64,000 nt of DNA. Origin: Listeria goaensis. GTDB lineage: Bacteria; Bacillota; Bacilli; Lactobacillales; Listeriaceae. The stretch lies in assembly GCF_900186125.1 (NCBI RefSeq), contig NZ_FYBQ01000008.1, forward strand, positions 78,617 through 142,616, given 5' to 3'. A model generated the notes under the pieces. That model saw only the letters and a list, made by a program, of their open reading frames with translations. It had not been told where the DNA came from and searched no databases. A program made the translations under genes and the position numbers. This document shows positions 43,306 through 53,914 of the stretch, piece by piece. The first letter of the stretch is position 1. Each line of letters opens with the position of its first letter.

Positions 43306-44883
43306 TTATTTCGATATTCTCTTGCGGCGAAACAAAGCGAACCCACCTAGTACTAGAAGGCCACCTAACGCCACATAAAGCAGTCCATTTGTATCCCCCG
43401 TTTTAGGCAGAAGATGTGTGCTTTTTGTTGGTTTTTCGGTGTTCGTTTTTGGTGTGATGATGGTATTTTGTTGCTCATTTGTCTCTTTTGGTACAACCAT
43501 TTCGCCAGCTTTTGATGTTTCTGGTTTCTCTGGCTCTGTTGGTGTAATGGGCGTTTCCGGTGTCACAGGCTGTTCTGGATTTGTTGGGTCAACTGGTGCG
43601 GGTGCAACTTCTCGTACGGTAACTTGAACTTTAACAGGCGTTGCTTTTAGACCTGCTTCATTTTCAGCATTCAATGTCACTTCGTAAACTCCCGGTGTTG
43701 TTAAATCAACAACTTGTGCAAAATTACTCGTCACTGGTGAACCATCATCGGTTGTCGCATGAACATCTTGCAAAAATTGCGCTTCTGTCACTTGTTGATT
43801 TTGGTCATATTCATAAGCTTCATCTGCTGTCAAAGTAATAAAATGTTCAATGTCAAAATATTGGTCATACGTGCCGGACGAAGCATTATAGCCTTGTAAA
43901 AATGTTGGTGTTGCATAACTTCCGGCCGCATTATCATAAAATGCATTATATTCGATTTCTGAAAGGTTATCGAAGTCTTCTTTTGTCATCGCGTTAACCG
44001 TAATGCCTTCATCATTTATAGAAAGGCGGCTATTATCCACTCTTGTATCATTAAATGCTAAAAATGTTTGATTTGATGCAGTCGATTTTGTAAACGGTGG
44101 TTGATAGCCATTAAAATGCGTAAAGCGATTTACCATCATCGAAAATGGAATAAACACTGTTTGATTGGCTTCATCATAGCTGAGTACTGAGCTTTTAATT
44201 TTATTATGAGCATCAAGACGCCCTGTATTTTGCCCCGTTGCCGCGAGCGATTCTAATGCTGGAAACTCAGAAATACATTGTAAATCTTGAATGCCATCGA
44301 ATTGCACAAATAATACTTTCAATTTCGGCATACTTTTAAGAGCCGAAATATCTGTGATGTTATAGTTATTCTGCACATATAAATTCGCGACGTTTGGCAT
44401 TTTATTTATTTTCGAAAAAACTGCGTTTGTATTTGACGTATTACTCAAACTAACAGATTCGAGGTTCGTCACATTATTTAAGTCCGGTAATTTATCGTCC
44501 GTAAGAAAAGCACCCGAAATCGTCAAATTTGTCAAGCTAGGAATCGCCGTCACTGTTGAAAGATCCGCAATGTTGGACGTATTCGACAAAGACAACGCCG
44601 TCAAATTGTTCGCATGTTCAAGCCCTGATAAATTTGTGTAGGTATCCCCTGAAAGTGAAACACTACGGAGTGTATTCAATTGCGCTTGTGTAATATCCGC
44701 ATCTTGCGCCTGCCTTAATTGAGTATTTAAATATTTTTTTAACTGTAAATCTGGAATTTGGACTATCTCTGTCCCTTGTTCTGTAACAATTGGTTCTTCT
44801 GCTAAAACTGTAACTGGTACAAAAGGTATTGCCATTATTGTTGTCACTAACATAAAAGTTAATGCTTTTTGCTTCACTGCCAT
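43306..44883 (-). CDS. internalin-like LPXTG surface protein
   Basis: A 525-residue sortase-anchored protein. The signal peptide ends near VLAEE (about residue 29). An internalin-type cap and roughly seven leucine-rich repeats follow (residues 45-220; units such as NLTALSLSNTSNIADLSTV), some short or irregular. Next are a domain of unknown type (about 225-360), an Ig-like or cadherin-like domain ending VKVQVTVREV, a Pro/Thr/Glu-rich wall spacer, and the sorting signal LPKTG with a hydrophobic tail and RRKR. AGGAGG precedes the ATG. It follows rpoC in the same orientation, beyond a terminator. No virulence role can be assigned. Confidence 0.88.
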   Translation of the reverse strand: MAVKQKALTFMLVTTIMAIPFVPVTVLAEEPIVTEQGTEIVQIPDLQLKKYLNTQLRQAQDADITQAQLNTLRSVSLSGDTYTNLSGLEHANNLTALSLSNTSNIADLSTVTAIPSLTNLTISGAFLTDDKLPDLNNVTNLESVSLSNTSNTNAVFSKINKMPNVANLYVQNNYNITDISALKSMPKLKVLFVQFDGIQDLQCISEFPALESLAATGQNTGRLDAHNKIKSSVLSYDEANQTVFIPFSMMVNRFTHFNGYQPPFTKSTASNQTFLAFNDTRVDNSRLSINDEGITVNAMTKEDFDNLSEIEYNAFYDNAAGSYATPTFLQGYNASSGTYDQYFDIEHFITLTADEAYEYDQNQQVTEAQFLQDVHATTDDGSPVTSNFAQVVDLTTPGVYEVTLNAENEAGLKATPVKVQVTVREVAPAPVDPTNPEQPVTPETPITPTEPEKPETSKAGEMVVPKETNEQQNTIITPKTNTEKPTKSTHLLPKTGDTNGLLYVALGGLLVLGGFALFRRKRISK

Positions 44884-45124
44884 TCATTAAACCTCCTGAT
44901 GGTTAGTACCATAAGAATACCTTTCTTCTTAGTCGTATTCAATGAAAATTTTGTGAAATTCAGGATTTATTTGATTATTTTTTAACAAAATATTCTTGAC
45001 ATGGTCTAAATCGCCTATTTAAGCCATTTTTAAATGTATACTTATCTTTTCTCAGACACATTTTAGACACAAAATATCATATACGTGTCAAAAAAAGACA
45101 ATTATAGCTTCTTTCATACAAATA

Positions 45125-45160
45125 AAAACGGAAATCATTTCATAAAATGATTTCCGTTTT
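45125..45160 (-). terminator. terminator of the rpoBC operon
   Basis: A perfect 16-bp stem (AAAACGGAAATCATTT and its complement) lies just after the rpoC stop, with a T run on the minus strand. The adjoining 44889-45124 is AT-rich and holds only the promoter region of the surface-protein gene. Confidence 0.9.
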
Positions 45161-45165
45161 ATTTT

Positions 45166-48100
45166 TTAGAAAGTAGTTGGTTCCTCTGTTATTTCTTTTT
45201 CAGCACCAACAACTTCTGGTTTTAATTTGCGATAGTGGTGAATACCTGTTCCTGCTGGTACAAGTTTACCAAGAATAACATTCTCTTTAAGACCAAGAAG
45301 TTCATCACGTTTTCCTTTAATCGCAGCATCAGTAAGAACACGTGTTGTTTCTTGGAATGATGCAGCAGATAAGAAGGAATCCGTTTCAAGAGAAGCTTTC
45401 GTAATTCCGAGTAATACTGGACGACCAGTAGCCGGTTGTTTACCACTCAAAATAGCTTCACGGTTTGCTTCTGTAAACGTATGAATATCCATTAATGTAC
45501 CTGGTAAGATATCCGTATCCCCAGTGTCCATTACGCGGATTTTACGCAACATTTGACGAACCATTACTTCAACGTGTTTATCGCCAATTTCTACCCCTTG
45601 CATCCGGTAAACTTTTTGTACTTCAGCAAGCAAGTATTCTTGAACGGATAAAACGTCACGTACACGGATTAGCGCTTTCGGATCAATAGAACCTTCCGTA
45701 AGTGCTTCCCCGCGGTCTACCATTGAACCTTCTTGAACACGAAGACGTGCTGTATAAGGAACTGTGTAGCTACGACGGTCGTCCGCACCTTGAATTGTAA
45801 TTTCTTGTCCACGGTCACGGCCCTCTTCGATAGAAACAACTTCCCCAGCCACTTCTGTGATGGTTGCTTGTCCTTTCGGATTACGTGCTTCAAAAATTTC
45901 TTGAATACGTGGAAGACCTTGCGTGATATCGTCGCCGGCTACCCCACCAGTATGGAACGTACGCATTGTAAGCTGTGTACCAGGTTCCCCGATAGATTGT
46001 GCCGCGATAATACCGACTGCTTCACCAACTTCAACTTCTGTACCAGTAGCCAAGTTTTTACCATAACATTTTTTACATACACCATGTTTTGTATTACATG
46101 TAAACGCCGAGCGAATCGATACTTCTTCAATACCCGCTTCAACAATTGCTACTGCAATCGGTTCAGTAATCAAATCATTTTCTTTAACTAAAACTTCGCC
46201 AGTTTCAGGGTGACGCACGGTTTTACGAGCATAGCGCCCTTCTAGACGTTCTTCTAGCGGTTCAATAATCTCCGTACCTTCGCGAATCGCTTTAATTGTT
46301 AAGCCGCGGTCCGTGCCACAGTCGTCTTCACGAATGATAACATCTTGCGCCACATCAACAAGGCGTCGAGTAAGATAACCAGAATCGGCCGTTTTAAGGG
46401 CTGTATCGGTAAGACCTTTACGCGCTCCGTGGGTCGAGATAAAGTATTCAAGGACTGTTAACCCTTCACGGAAGTTTGAAGTGATTGGAAGTTCTACGAT
46501 ACGTCCAGATGGATCAGCCATCAGACCACGCATACCAGCAAGTTGCGTGAAGTTCGAGATGTTACCACGAGCTCCGGAATCTTGCATCATAAAGATTGGA
46601 TTTAAACGTTCCAAGCTTAAAATTAGTTTTCCTTGAATTTCGTCTTTGGCAGCATTCCAAACGCCGATAACGCGCTCATAACGCTCGTCATCTGTAATTA
46701 AACCGCGACGGAATTGTTTCGTGATTTTTTCAACCATATCATGTGCTGTTTCTAGAATTTCATGTTTTTCCGTAAGCGTTAAGATATCGGCAATACCAAC
46801 TGTGATACCCGCTTTTGTGGAAATTTTGAAACCTAAGTCTTTCATGCGGTCAAGCATTTTAGATGTTTCTGTAATATGGAATCGTTTGAACACTTCTGCA
46901 ATGATATTTCCAAGAATTTTCTTCTTGAATGGGTCAACAATTGGTTGCTTAGCGATATGCGCTTTAACGTCCGTTGTTGGCTCAACAAAATATTTTGTAG
47001 GCGTTTCAATTTCTAAATTATATTTCGTTGGTTCGTTAATATAAGGGAACGATGTTGGTAAGATTGTGTTGAAAATCAATTTACCGACTGTCGTAATTAA
47101 TAGTTGCTTACGTTGCTCTTCTGTAAAGCGTTCATTTGGAATGGATCCTGCGTAAACGGCAATACGAGAATGCAAGTGAACATAGCCATTTTGATAAGCA
47201 AGTTGCGCTTCGTTAATATCCTTAAAGATTGTTCCTTCACCAACCGCATTTTCACGTTCAAGTGTCAGATAGTAGTTACCTAGCACCATATCTTGGGAAG
47301 GTGTAACAACTGGTTTACCATCTTTTGGATTCAAAATGTTTTGTGCGGCAAGCATTAAAATGCGTGCTTCCGCTTGTGCTTCTGCCGAAAGTGGAACGTG
47401 GACGGCCATTTGGTCACCATCGAAATCGGCATTATACGCCGTACAAACAAGTGGATGCAAACGAATCGCGCGACCTTCAACTAAAGTCGGTTCAAACGCT
47501 TGGATACCAAGTCTGTGGAGCGTAGGGGCACGGTTTAGTAGAACTGGATGTTCGCGAATAACTTCTTCAAGGACATCCCAGATTTCTGGCGCCATGCGTT
47601 CAATTTTACGTTTAGCGCTCTTAATGTTGTGCGCAAGGCCTCGTCCAACGAGTTCTTTCATCACAAAAGGTTTGAATAATTCAAGTGCCATTTCTTTTGG
47701 AAGACCACATTGGTACATTTTAAGGTTAGGTCCTACGACGATAACGGAACGACCGGAATAATCGACACGTTTACCGAGTAAGTTTTGACGGAAACGACCT
47801 TGTTTCCCTTTAAGCATGTGCGATAAAGATTTTAATGGACGGTTACCTGGTCCAGTCACTGGACGGCCACGACGACCATTATCAATTAACGCATCAACTG
47901 CTTCTTGAAGCATCCGTTTTTCATTTTGGACGATGATGTTTGGTGCGCCTAAGTCAAGCAAGCGTTTCAAACGGTTGTTCCGGTTAATAACACGACGGTA
48001 CAAATCATTTAAATCACTTGTTGCAAAACGGCCACCTTCAAGTTGTACCATTGGGCGAAGTTCTGGTGGAATAACTGGTAGTACATCAAGAACCATCCAA

Positions 48101-48771
48101 CTTGGATTATTGCCAGAGTTACGGAAGGCTTCCATTACTTCTAGGCGACGAATTGCACGCGTACGGCGTTGACCTTGTGCGGTTTTCAATTCTTCTTTCA
48201 GCTCATCTGTTTCTTTTTCAAGATTGATGTCTGAGAGAATTTTCTTAATTGCTTCGGCACCCATTCCAGCTTGGAAGGTTTGACCATATTTTTCACGATA
48301 AACGCGATATTCTTTTTCAGAAAGAAGTTGTTTCTTCTCAAGCGGTGTGTCGCCTGGCTCTGTTACTACATAAGACGCAAAGTAGATAACTTCTTCAAGC
48401 GCACGCGGGCTCATATCCATCACAAGACCCATACGGCTTGGAATACCTTTAAAATACCAAATGTGTGAAACTGGCGCTGCAAGTTCAATGTGTCCCATGC
48501 GTTCGCGACGAACTTTGGATTTCGTTACTTCAACCCCGCAACGGTCACAAACGACACCTTTATAGCGGACACGTTTGTACTTTCCGCACGAACATTCCCA
48601 GTCTTTCATTGGTCCGAAAATACGCTCACAAAACAGTCCGTCACGTTCTGGTTTTAGCGTACGGTAGTTGATTGTTTCAGGTTTTTTAACTTCACCGTGC
48701 GACCAAGAACGGATTTTATCTGGAGATGCTAGACCGATTTTCATATACTCAAAATTATTAACATCTATCAA
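45166..48771 (-). CDS. rpoC: RNA polymerase beta' subunit
   Basis: The full-length 1201-residue beta' subunit. The N-terminal zinc site is [20 protein letters not shown], the catalytic magnesium loop is NADFDGDQM, and the second zinc cluster is CGTDRG ... [13 protein letters not shown]. The trigger loop region lies near [19 protein letters not shown]. The start is TTG 48771 after AGGAGG. It is separated from rpoB by 180 bases that contain a hairpin. Listeria-like throughout; no insertion or truncation. Confidence 0.99.
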   Translation of the reverse strand: MIDVNNFEYMKIGLASPDKIRSWSHGEVKKPETINYRTLKPERDGLFCERIFGPMKDWECSCGKYKRVRYKGVVCDRCGVEVTKSKVRRERMGHIELAAPVSHIWYFKGIPSRMGLVMDMSPRALEEVIYFASYVVTEPGDTPLEKKQLLSEKEYRVYREKYGQTFQAGMGAEAIKKILSDINLEKETDELKEELKTAQGQRRTRAIRRLEVMEAFRNSGNNPSWMVLDVLPVIPPELRPMVQLEGGRFATSDLNDLYRRVINRNNRLKRLLDLGAPNIIVQNEKRMLQEAVDALIDNGRRGRPVTGPGNRPLKSLSHMLKGKQGRFRQNLLGKRVDYSGRSVIVVGPNLKMYQCGLPKEMALELFKPFVMKELVGRGLAHNIKSAKRKIERMAPEIWDVLEEVIREHPVLLNRAPTLHRLGIQAFEPTLVEGRAIRLHPLVCTAYNADFDGDQMAVHVPLSAEAQAEARILMLAAQNILNPKDGKPVVTPSQDMVLGNYYLTLERENAVGEGTIFKDINEAQLAYQNGYVHLHSRIAVYAGSIPNERFTEEQRKQLLITTVGKLIFNTILPTSFPYINEPTKYNLEIETPTKYFVEPTTDVKAHIAKQPIVDPFKKKILGNIIAEVFKRFHITETSKMLDRMKDLGFKISTKAGITVGIADILTLTEKHEILETAHDMVEKITKQFRRGLITDDERYERVIGVWNAAKDEIQGKLILSLERLNPIFMMQDSGARGNISNFTQLAGMRGLMADPSGRIVELPITSNFREGLTVLEYFISTHGARKGLTDTALKTADSGYLTRRLVDVAQDVIIREDDCGTDRGLTIKAIREGTEIIEPLEERLEGRYARKTVRHPETGEVLVKENDLITEPIAVAIVEAGIEEVSIRSAFTCNTKHGVCKKCYGKNLATGTEVEVGEAVGIIAAQSIGEPGTQLTMRTFHTGGVAGDDITQGLPRIQEIFEARNPKGQATITEVAGEVVSIEEGRDRGQEITIQGADDRRSYTVPYTARLRVQEGSMVDRGEALTEGSIDPKALIRVRDVLSVQEYLLAEVQKVYRMQGVEIGDKHVEVMVRQMLRKIRVMDTGDTDILPGTLMDIHTFTEANREAILSGKQPATGRPVLLGITKASLETDSFLSAASFQETTRVLTDAAIKGKRDELLGLKENVILGKLVPAGTGIHHYRKLKPEVVGAEKEITEEPTTF

Positions 48772-48845
48772 GTGCCCAACCTCCTAATTTTGGTCATGAC
48801 TTTTCACTTATTAGGTTTAAATTATATCGTTTCATATAACTTGGC

Positions 48846-48883
48846 CCGCAAGAAAGCACGACTACGTTCAGTGCTTCTTGCGG
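48846..48883 (-). other. intercistronic hairpin between rpoB and rpoC
   Basis: CCGCAAGAAGCAC pairs with GTGCTTTCTTGCGG (one bulged base) in the minus-strand RNA. No T run follows, so it is unlikely to be a terminator. It could be a processing or stability element. Confidence 0.6.
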
Positions 48884-48951
48884 CTAACAAGTCCATCATG
48901 TTTAAGTTTATCGAAAAATTATTTTTATTTTGGAGTTTTGTTTCGGGCGGG

Positions 48952-51900
48952 TTAGTCAACCTGCTCGGTAGCCTCTTCAGGCTTCACAATATTAAATGCA
49001 TCGTTTTGACCGGAGAAATCGTCGTCATCGGTATCACGCATTTCGATTTCTTCCTCGTCTGCAGATAGGATTTTGACGTCCATACCTAAACTTTGCAACT
49101 CTTTGATTAATACGCGGAAAGATTCCGGCACGCCTGGTTTCGGCACGCTTTCGCCTTTCACGATTGCTTCATACGTTTTCACACGTCCAACAACATCATC
49201 TGATTTAATTGTTAGAATTTCTTGTAACGTATAGGCTGCACCGTACGCTTCAAGAGCCCAAACTTCCATCTCACCAAAGCGTTGTCCACCAAATTGAGCT
49301 TTACCTCCAAGTGGTTGTTGGGTAACAAGTGAGTATGGTCCAGTCGAACGAGCATGCAATTTGTCATCAACCATGTGAGCAAGTTTAATCATATACATAA
49401 CGCCGACAGAGATACGGTTATCAAATGGTTCACCTGTACGTCCATCATAAAGAACAGTTTTCGCATCGCGAGCCATTCCCGCTTCTTCCACTGTGCTCCA
49501 AACGTCTTCTTCATTTGCTCCATCAAATACTGGTGTTGCAACATGAATGCCGAGTTTACGAGCCGCCATACCTAAATGAAGTTCGAGCACTTGCCCGATA
49601 TTCATACGAGATGGCACCCCTAGTGGGTTAAGCATGATATCAACGGGTGTTCCATCAGGCATAAATGGCATATCTTCTTCTGGTAAGATACGGGAGATAA
49701 CCCCTTTGTTACCGTGACGACCGGCCATTTTATCGCCTTCGTGAATTTTACGTTTTTGTACGATATATACACGCACTAATTGGTTTACGCCTGGTGGTAA
49801 TTCGTCACCGGCTTCACGAGTAAAGATTTTAACATCGAGAACGATACCGCCACCACCGTGAGGTACACGTAGTGATGTATCGCGAACTTCACGCGCTTTT
49901 TCACCAAAAATAGCATGTAATAAACGTTCTTCAGCCGTAAGTTCGGTTACACCTTTTGGCGTTACTTTCCCTACAAGAAGGTCGTTATCTTTTACTTCAG
50001 CACCGACACGAATAATACCGCGTTCGTCAAGATCGCGAAGTGCGTCCTCACCAACGTTTGGAATATCGCGTGTCATTTCTTCAGGTCCAAGCTTCGTATC
50101 ACGTGCTTCGGACTCGAATTCTTCGATGTGAATGGACGTATAAACGTCGTCTTTTACAAGACGTTCGCTCATAATAATCGCATCCTCATAGTTATAGCCG
50201 TCCCATGTCATGAAGGCTACTAAAACGTTACGTCCTAGTGCTAGCTCTCCTGAATCCATGGATGGACCGTTACCGAGGATTTCGCCTTTAACGACACGGT
50301 CCCCTTCTGCAACGTTTGGACGTTGGTTATAACATGTTCCTTGGTTGGAACGAACAAATTTACGTAGTGTATATTTATCGATTCCACCTGTTACTTCTTT
50401 GCCATCAACCATAGATACGCGGCGCACCCAAATTTCGCGTGCTTCAACGTGTTCTACGATACCGTCATGTTTCGCGGTTACAGCTGCACCGGAATCTTTT
50501 GCCGATACGTGTTCCATACCTGTTCCAACAAACGGTGCTTCCGGATGCATTAATGGAACAGCTTGACGCTGCATGTTCGCACCCATTAGGGCACGGTTAC
50601 TATCATCATTTTCTAGGAACGGGATACAAGCTGTTGCGACGGACACAACTTGTTTTGGCGATACGTCCATATAATCGACGCGTTCTTTATCCACAGCAAG
50701 GTTTTCAGAACGGAATCGAGCCATAACTTCTTCTTCCGTAAATGCGCCTTTTTCGTCTAACTTGGAGTTCGCTTGCGCAACCACGTAGTTATCCTCTTCA
50801 TCTGCTGTTAAATAATCGATTGTGTCGGTTACTTGGTTCGTTTCAGGGTCAACACGACGATATGGTGTTTCGATGAACCCGAAGCGATTGACTTTCGCAT
50901 AAGAAGAAAGGGAGTTAATCAAACCGATGTTTGGTCCCTCTGGCGTTTCAATTGGACACATACGACCGTAATGAGAATAGTGAACGTCACGCACTTCATA
51001 GCCGGCACGTTCACGCGTCAAACCACCGGGACCTAAGGCAGATAGACGGCGCTTATGCGTAAGTTCGCCAAGTGGATTTGTTTGATCCATGAATTGAGAC
51101 AATTGTGAACTACCAAAGAATTCTTTAATAGAAGCGACAACTGGGCGAATGTTAATTAATTGTTGTGGTGTGATGGTTGTCATATCTTGGATAGACATAC
51201 GTTCACGAACCACACGTTCCATACGGGATAAACCGATACGGAATTGGTTTTGAAGCAGTTCACCGACTGAACGTAGGCGGCGGTTACCTAAATGGTCAAT
51301 GTCATCTGTATCGCCAACGCCGTGCAGAAGGTTGAAGAAATAACTGATGGAAGACACGATATCAGATGGCGTAATGTGTTTTACATTTTCATCGATATAC
51401 GCATTTCCAATGATGTTGATTTCTTTTTCTTCATCGTCAGGTGCATAAATTTTAATAGATTGAACAACTACATTGTCTTCTAATACGCCATCAGTTGGAC
51501 GCAGTGTACGGAAGCCAACGCCGTTTTCAAGATTAGGAATAATCGTATCTAGTTTGCGGCGATCTAAAATGTCGCCTTTTGAAGCGATAATCTCACCTGT
51601 TTCAGGGTCCACTAACGTTTCAGCTAAAACTTGGTTGAATAACCGGTTTTTAAGGTGTAGTTTTTTGTTGATTTTATAACGTCCAACGCTAGCTAAATCG
51701 TAACGCTTAGGATCGAAAAAGCGAGACACTAGTAAGCTTCTTGCGTTTTCTACAGTAGGAGGTTCTCCTGGACGTAAACGTTCGTAAATTTCGAGTAACG
51801 CTTTATCTGCGTTGTCCGTGTTGTCTTTTTCTAGGGTGTTGCGAAGATAGTCGTTATCTCCGATTAAATCTAAAATTTCTTGGTCGGAACCAAATCCGAG

Positions 51901-52494
51901 TGCACGGAGTAAAACGGTAACAGGCAATTTACGTGTGCGGTCGATACGCACGTGCACAACGTCTTTTGCGTCTGTTTCATATTCTAACCAAGCGCCGCGG
52001 TTTGGGATAACGGTTGAACCGAAACCTTTTTTACCGTTTTTGTCTAGTTTGTCATTGAAGTATACACCTGGGGAACGAACGAGTTGTGAAACGATAACAC
52101 GCTCTGCTCCGTTGATGATAAATGTTCCCATTTCTGTCATCAGCGGGAAATCACCCATGAAAACTTCTTGGTCTTTTACTTCGCCTGTTTCTTTGTTGAT
52201 TAGGCGTAGTTTAACGCGTAAGGGTGCTGCGTAGTTTGCATCACGATTTTTGGATTCTTCTACCGAATATTTCGGCTCTCCTAAATCGTAATCGATAAAT
52301 TCTAGCGATAGGTTGCCTGCGAAATCCTCAATTGGAGAAATATCGCGGAACATCTCACGGAGTCCTTCATCTAAGAACCACTGGTAAGACGCTGTTTGAA
52401 TTTCGATTAAGTTTGGTAATTCTAATACCTCACTAATCCGAGCGAAACTTCTACGTTTACGGTGTCTGCCGTATTGTACATCATGTCCTGACAA
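48952..52494 (-). CDS. rpoB: RNA polymerase beta subunit
   Basis: The beta subunit, about 1180 residues. The start is TTG 52494 ([14 protein letters not shown]), six bases after AGGGGTG; the GTG at 52503 lies inside that site. The rifampicin region reads [20 protein letters not shown] then [10 protein letters not shown], the susceptible form. [17 protein letters not shown] and [10 protein letters not shown] mark the active-centre lobes. The C-terminus is acidic and Listeria-like. It is driven by its own promoter at 52935-52963. The genes usually found upstream in Listeria (rplL, rsmC) are not adjacent here. Confidence 0.99.
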   Translation of the reverse strand: MSGHDVQYGRHRKRRSFARISEVLELPNLIEIQTASYQWFLDEGLREMFRDISPIEDFAGNLSLEFIDYDLGEPKYSVEESKNRDANYAAPLRVKLRLINKETGEVKDQEVFMGDFPLMTEMGTFIINGAERVIVSQLVRSPGVYFNDKLDKNGKKGFGSTVIPNRGAWLEYETDAKDVVHVRIDRTRKLPVTVLLRALGFGSDQEILDLIGDNDYLRNTLEKDNTDNADKALLEIYERLRPGEPPTVENARSLLVSRFFDPKRYDLASVGRYKINKKLHLKNRLFNQVLAETLVDPETGEIIASKGDILDRRKLDTIIPNLENGVGFRTLRPTDGVLEDNVVVQSIKIYAPDDEEKEINIIGNAYIDENVKHITPSDIVSSISYFFNLLHGVGDTDDIDHLGNRRLRSVGELLQNQFRIGLSRMERVVRERMSIQDMTTITPQQLINIRPVVASIKEFFGSSQLSQFMDQTNPLGELTHKRRLSALGPGGLTRERAGYEVRDVHYSHYGRMCPIETPEGPNIGLINSLSSYAKVNRFGFIETPYRRVDPETNQVTDTIDYLTADEEDNYVVAQANSKLDEKGAFTEEEVMARFRSENLAVDKERVDYMDVSPKQVVSVATACIPFLENDDSNRALMGANMQRQAVPLMHPEAPFVGTGMEHVSAKDSGAAVTAKHDGIVEHVEAREIWVRRVSMVDGKEVTGGIDKYTLRKFVRSNQGTCYNQRPNVAEGDRVVKGEILGNGPSMDSGELALGRNVLVAFMTWDGYNYEDAIIMSERLVKDDVYTSIHIEEFESEARDTKLGPEEMTRDIPNVGEDALRDLDERGIIRVGAEVKDNDLLVGKVTPKGVTELTAEERLLHAIFGEKAREVRDTSLRVPHGGGGIVLDVKIFTREAGDELPPGVNQLVRVYIVQKRKIHEGDKMAGRHGNKGVISRILPEEDMPFMPDGTPVDIMLNPLGVPSRMNIGQVLELHLGMAARKLGIHVATPVFDGANEEDVWSTVEEAGMARDAKTVLYDGRTGEPFDNRISVGVMYMIKLAHMVDDKLHARSTGPYSLVTQQPLGGKAQFGGQRFGEMEVWALEAYGAAYTLQEILTIKSDDVVGRVKTYEAIVKGESVPKPGVPESFRVLIKELQSLGMDVKILSADEEEIEMRDTDDDDFSGQNDAFNIVKPEEATEQVD

Positions 52495-52963
52495 ACTCTT
52501 CACCCCTCAAATTATTTAAAATTTATAAGCACATTCAAAATGGTTGTCATTCGCACAAATGGTGGAACCCCCCGCACCCGGAATTTAAGACGCTAAGAGC
52601 TTTTTTTACACGTGTAAAAATCACTCGCTTAAATACCGTTCATCAAAAGCTTCCTGCCACTTTTCAGCCGGCTTAAATACCAGCAAAAGGACAACTTTGA
52701 ATGGAACTTTAAAAGAAAATTCTATGCTGTTTTAGACAAAAAGAAAGCGGATTTCATTCGGCAAAGAGACTTTTTTAAAAAAAGTTTCATAATAAATCAA
52801 ATTTGACCTATTTGCTTGAAAACCACGACCATGTCCATTATGCTACCAAAACAATGGAAACGCTTCATTTCACTAGCTTTTCACATAAAAATGAGCGCAC
52901 CAAAAAACAGTATAGATTCTTTTGGCATTTAACTATAATACAACATCTGGCGTACATTGTCAA
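52495..52963 (-). promoter_or_regulatory. rpoB promoter and long leader
   Basis: On the minus strand, -35 TTGACA (52958-52963) and -10 TATTAT (52935-52940) are 17 bp apart, giving a leader of about 430 bases before rpoB. The leader contains no convincing ORF. It does hold an 18-bp perfect palindrome centred on TACACGTGTA (52603-52620) and two GGTATTTAAGC copies about 45 bases apart (within 52630-52690). Function of the leader is not known. Confidence 0.75.
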
Positions 52964-52990
52964 GAGTCGCTGATGATGTATGACGTAGCA

Positions 52991-53020
52991 AAAAAAGCGA
53001 TTCACATTTAATCGCTTTTT
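52991..53020 (-). terminator. terminator of the Lrp-type gene
   Basis: AAAAAAGCGATT pairs with AATCGCTTTTT directly at the end of the Lrp-type gene. Confidence 0.8.
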
Positions 53021-53420
53021 ACTTATTTTCAAGTCGATCGCCGACAACTGAATCTACACTACAACGCGCCCACTTCGAAAGTGATTCAATAAAAACTTTT
53101 AACTTTTCTGGTTCAAAATGCGCAACTACCATAAAGCAAGCATGTCCGCTTACTTTATAAAATTCTTCAATTTCCTCATATTCCATAATTTTTTGTTCGA
53201 CCTCTTTAAAACGATTATCTTCCATAAATACGCGAATAAACTGTTTGTTACTGTAATAAACTTTTATGGTGTAACTGCCTATGATGCCTGCATCTTTCAA
53301 ATTCAATATTCGTTTGCCAACTGCTTGACCTGTTAGGTGCACTTCATTTCCAATTTCCTTATTTGTTAACTGCGCGTCTTTTTTTAATAGCTTTATGATT
53401 TCTTGGTCGAGTTCATCCAT
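53019..53420 (-). CDS. Lrp/AsnC-family regulator
   Basis: A 133-residue regulator: N-terminal AsnC-type HTH (DELDQEIIKLLKKDAQLTNK, then EIGNEVHLTGQAVGKRILNL) and a C-terminal RAM-like alpha/beta domain that binds amino acids (GHACFMVVAHFEPEKLKVF). Slightly short for Lrp but complete. It is divergent from a small gene at 53537. Its terminator sits just ahead of the rpoB promoter, so it is transcriptionally insulated. Confidence 0.85.
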   Translation of the reverse strand: MDELDQEIIKLLKKDAQLTNKEIGNEVHLTGQAVGKRILNLKDAGIIGSYTIKVYYSNKQFIRVFMEDNRFKEVEQKIMEYEEIEEFYKVSGHACFMVVAHFEPEKLKVFIESLSKWARCSVDSVVGDRLENK

Positions 53421-53536
53421 TTTAAAGTCCTTTCACGATGAAAACATTGCATCGTTTATTTTTTCATGAGGCTATATAATTATTAGGGGATATTCTATAT
53501 ACTTAAATATAGCAAAACTACATAGGAGGATTTCAG

Positions 53537-53812
53537 ATGAATTACCAATATTATACTACAAAAGAACAATTGAATGCAGCCATACCAATCGTGCGTGCTT
53601 TATCACAAAATTTAGTGGAAAAGAATACCATTGAATTGAAAAATATTCTTACAAAATGGATTTCCGAAATTGATTTATGCTACAATGATTCACTTTTTTT
53701 AAATAGGTTAATTTTAGACATTTCGAATTGCTTAATTGTACACCGCATCTCCTTATCAAAAGAAAATTCAGCGCTTTTAAAAAAACTTAACGCTTGCTTA
53801 TTAGCGAAGTAA
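53537..53812 (+). CDS. small helical protein of unknown function
   Basis: A 91-residue, largely helical soluble protein (TKEQLNAAIPIVRALSQNLV at the start, ending LLKKLNACLLAK) with AGGAGGA before the ATG. I do not recognise the family. The size and four-helix look recall bacteriocin immunity proteins of the EntA type, but no bacteriocin gene is near, so this is only a possibility. It is divergent from the Lrp-type gene, and the gap between them holds likely promoters. A hairpin at 53880-53901 ends it. Confidence 0.6.
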   Translation: MNYQYYTTKEQLNAAIPIVRALSQNLVEKNTIELKNILTKWISEIDLCYNDSLFLNRLILDISNCLIVHRISLSKENSALLKKLNACLLAK

Positions 53813-53879
53813 ATTGACAGGCCGTTAATAAACGCTAAACTTAAGCAAAACAAAACATACCACGCACAATCAGACTGAA

Positions 53880-53901
53880 GGCTGGGAAGTATTTCCCAGC
53901 C
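53880..53901. terminator. hairpin terminator
   Basis: GGCTGGGAA pairs with TTCCCAGCC around a four-base loop between convergent genes. It lacks a long T run. Confidence 0.6.
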
Positions 53902-53914
53902 TCTAATGTGCGTT

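Noticed and set aside
44980..45000. PrfA-box-like TTAACA near the internalin-like gene
   Set aside because: Only one half of TTAACANNTGTTAA is present and it is on the wrong strand for this gene, so no PrfA control is claimed.
47325..47761. Long open frames antisense to rpoC and similar ones antisense to xylQ (34382-34801) and nrdD
   Set aside because: They mirror the codon pattern of the sense genes, lack ribosome sites and have no protein-like features.
51000..51200. Possible rifampicin-resistance change in rpoB
   Set aside because: The cluster reads [20 protein letters not shown] and RRLSALG, which is the normal susceptible form.
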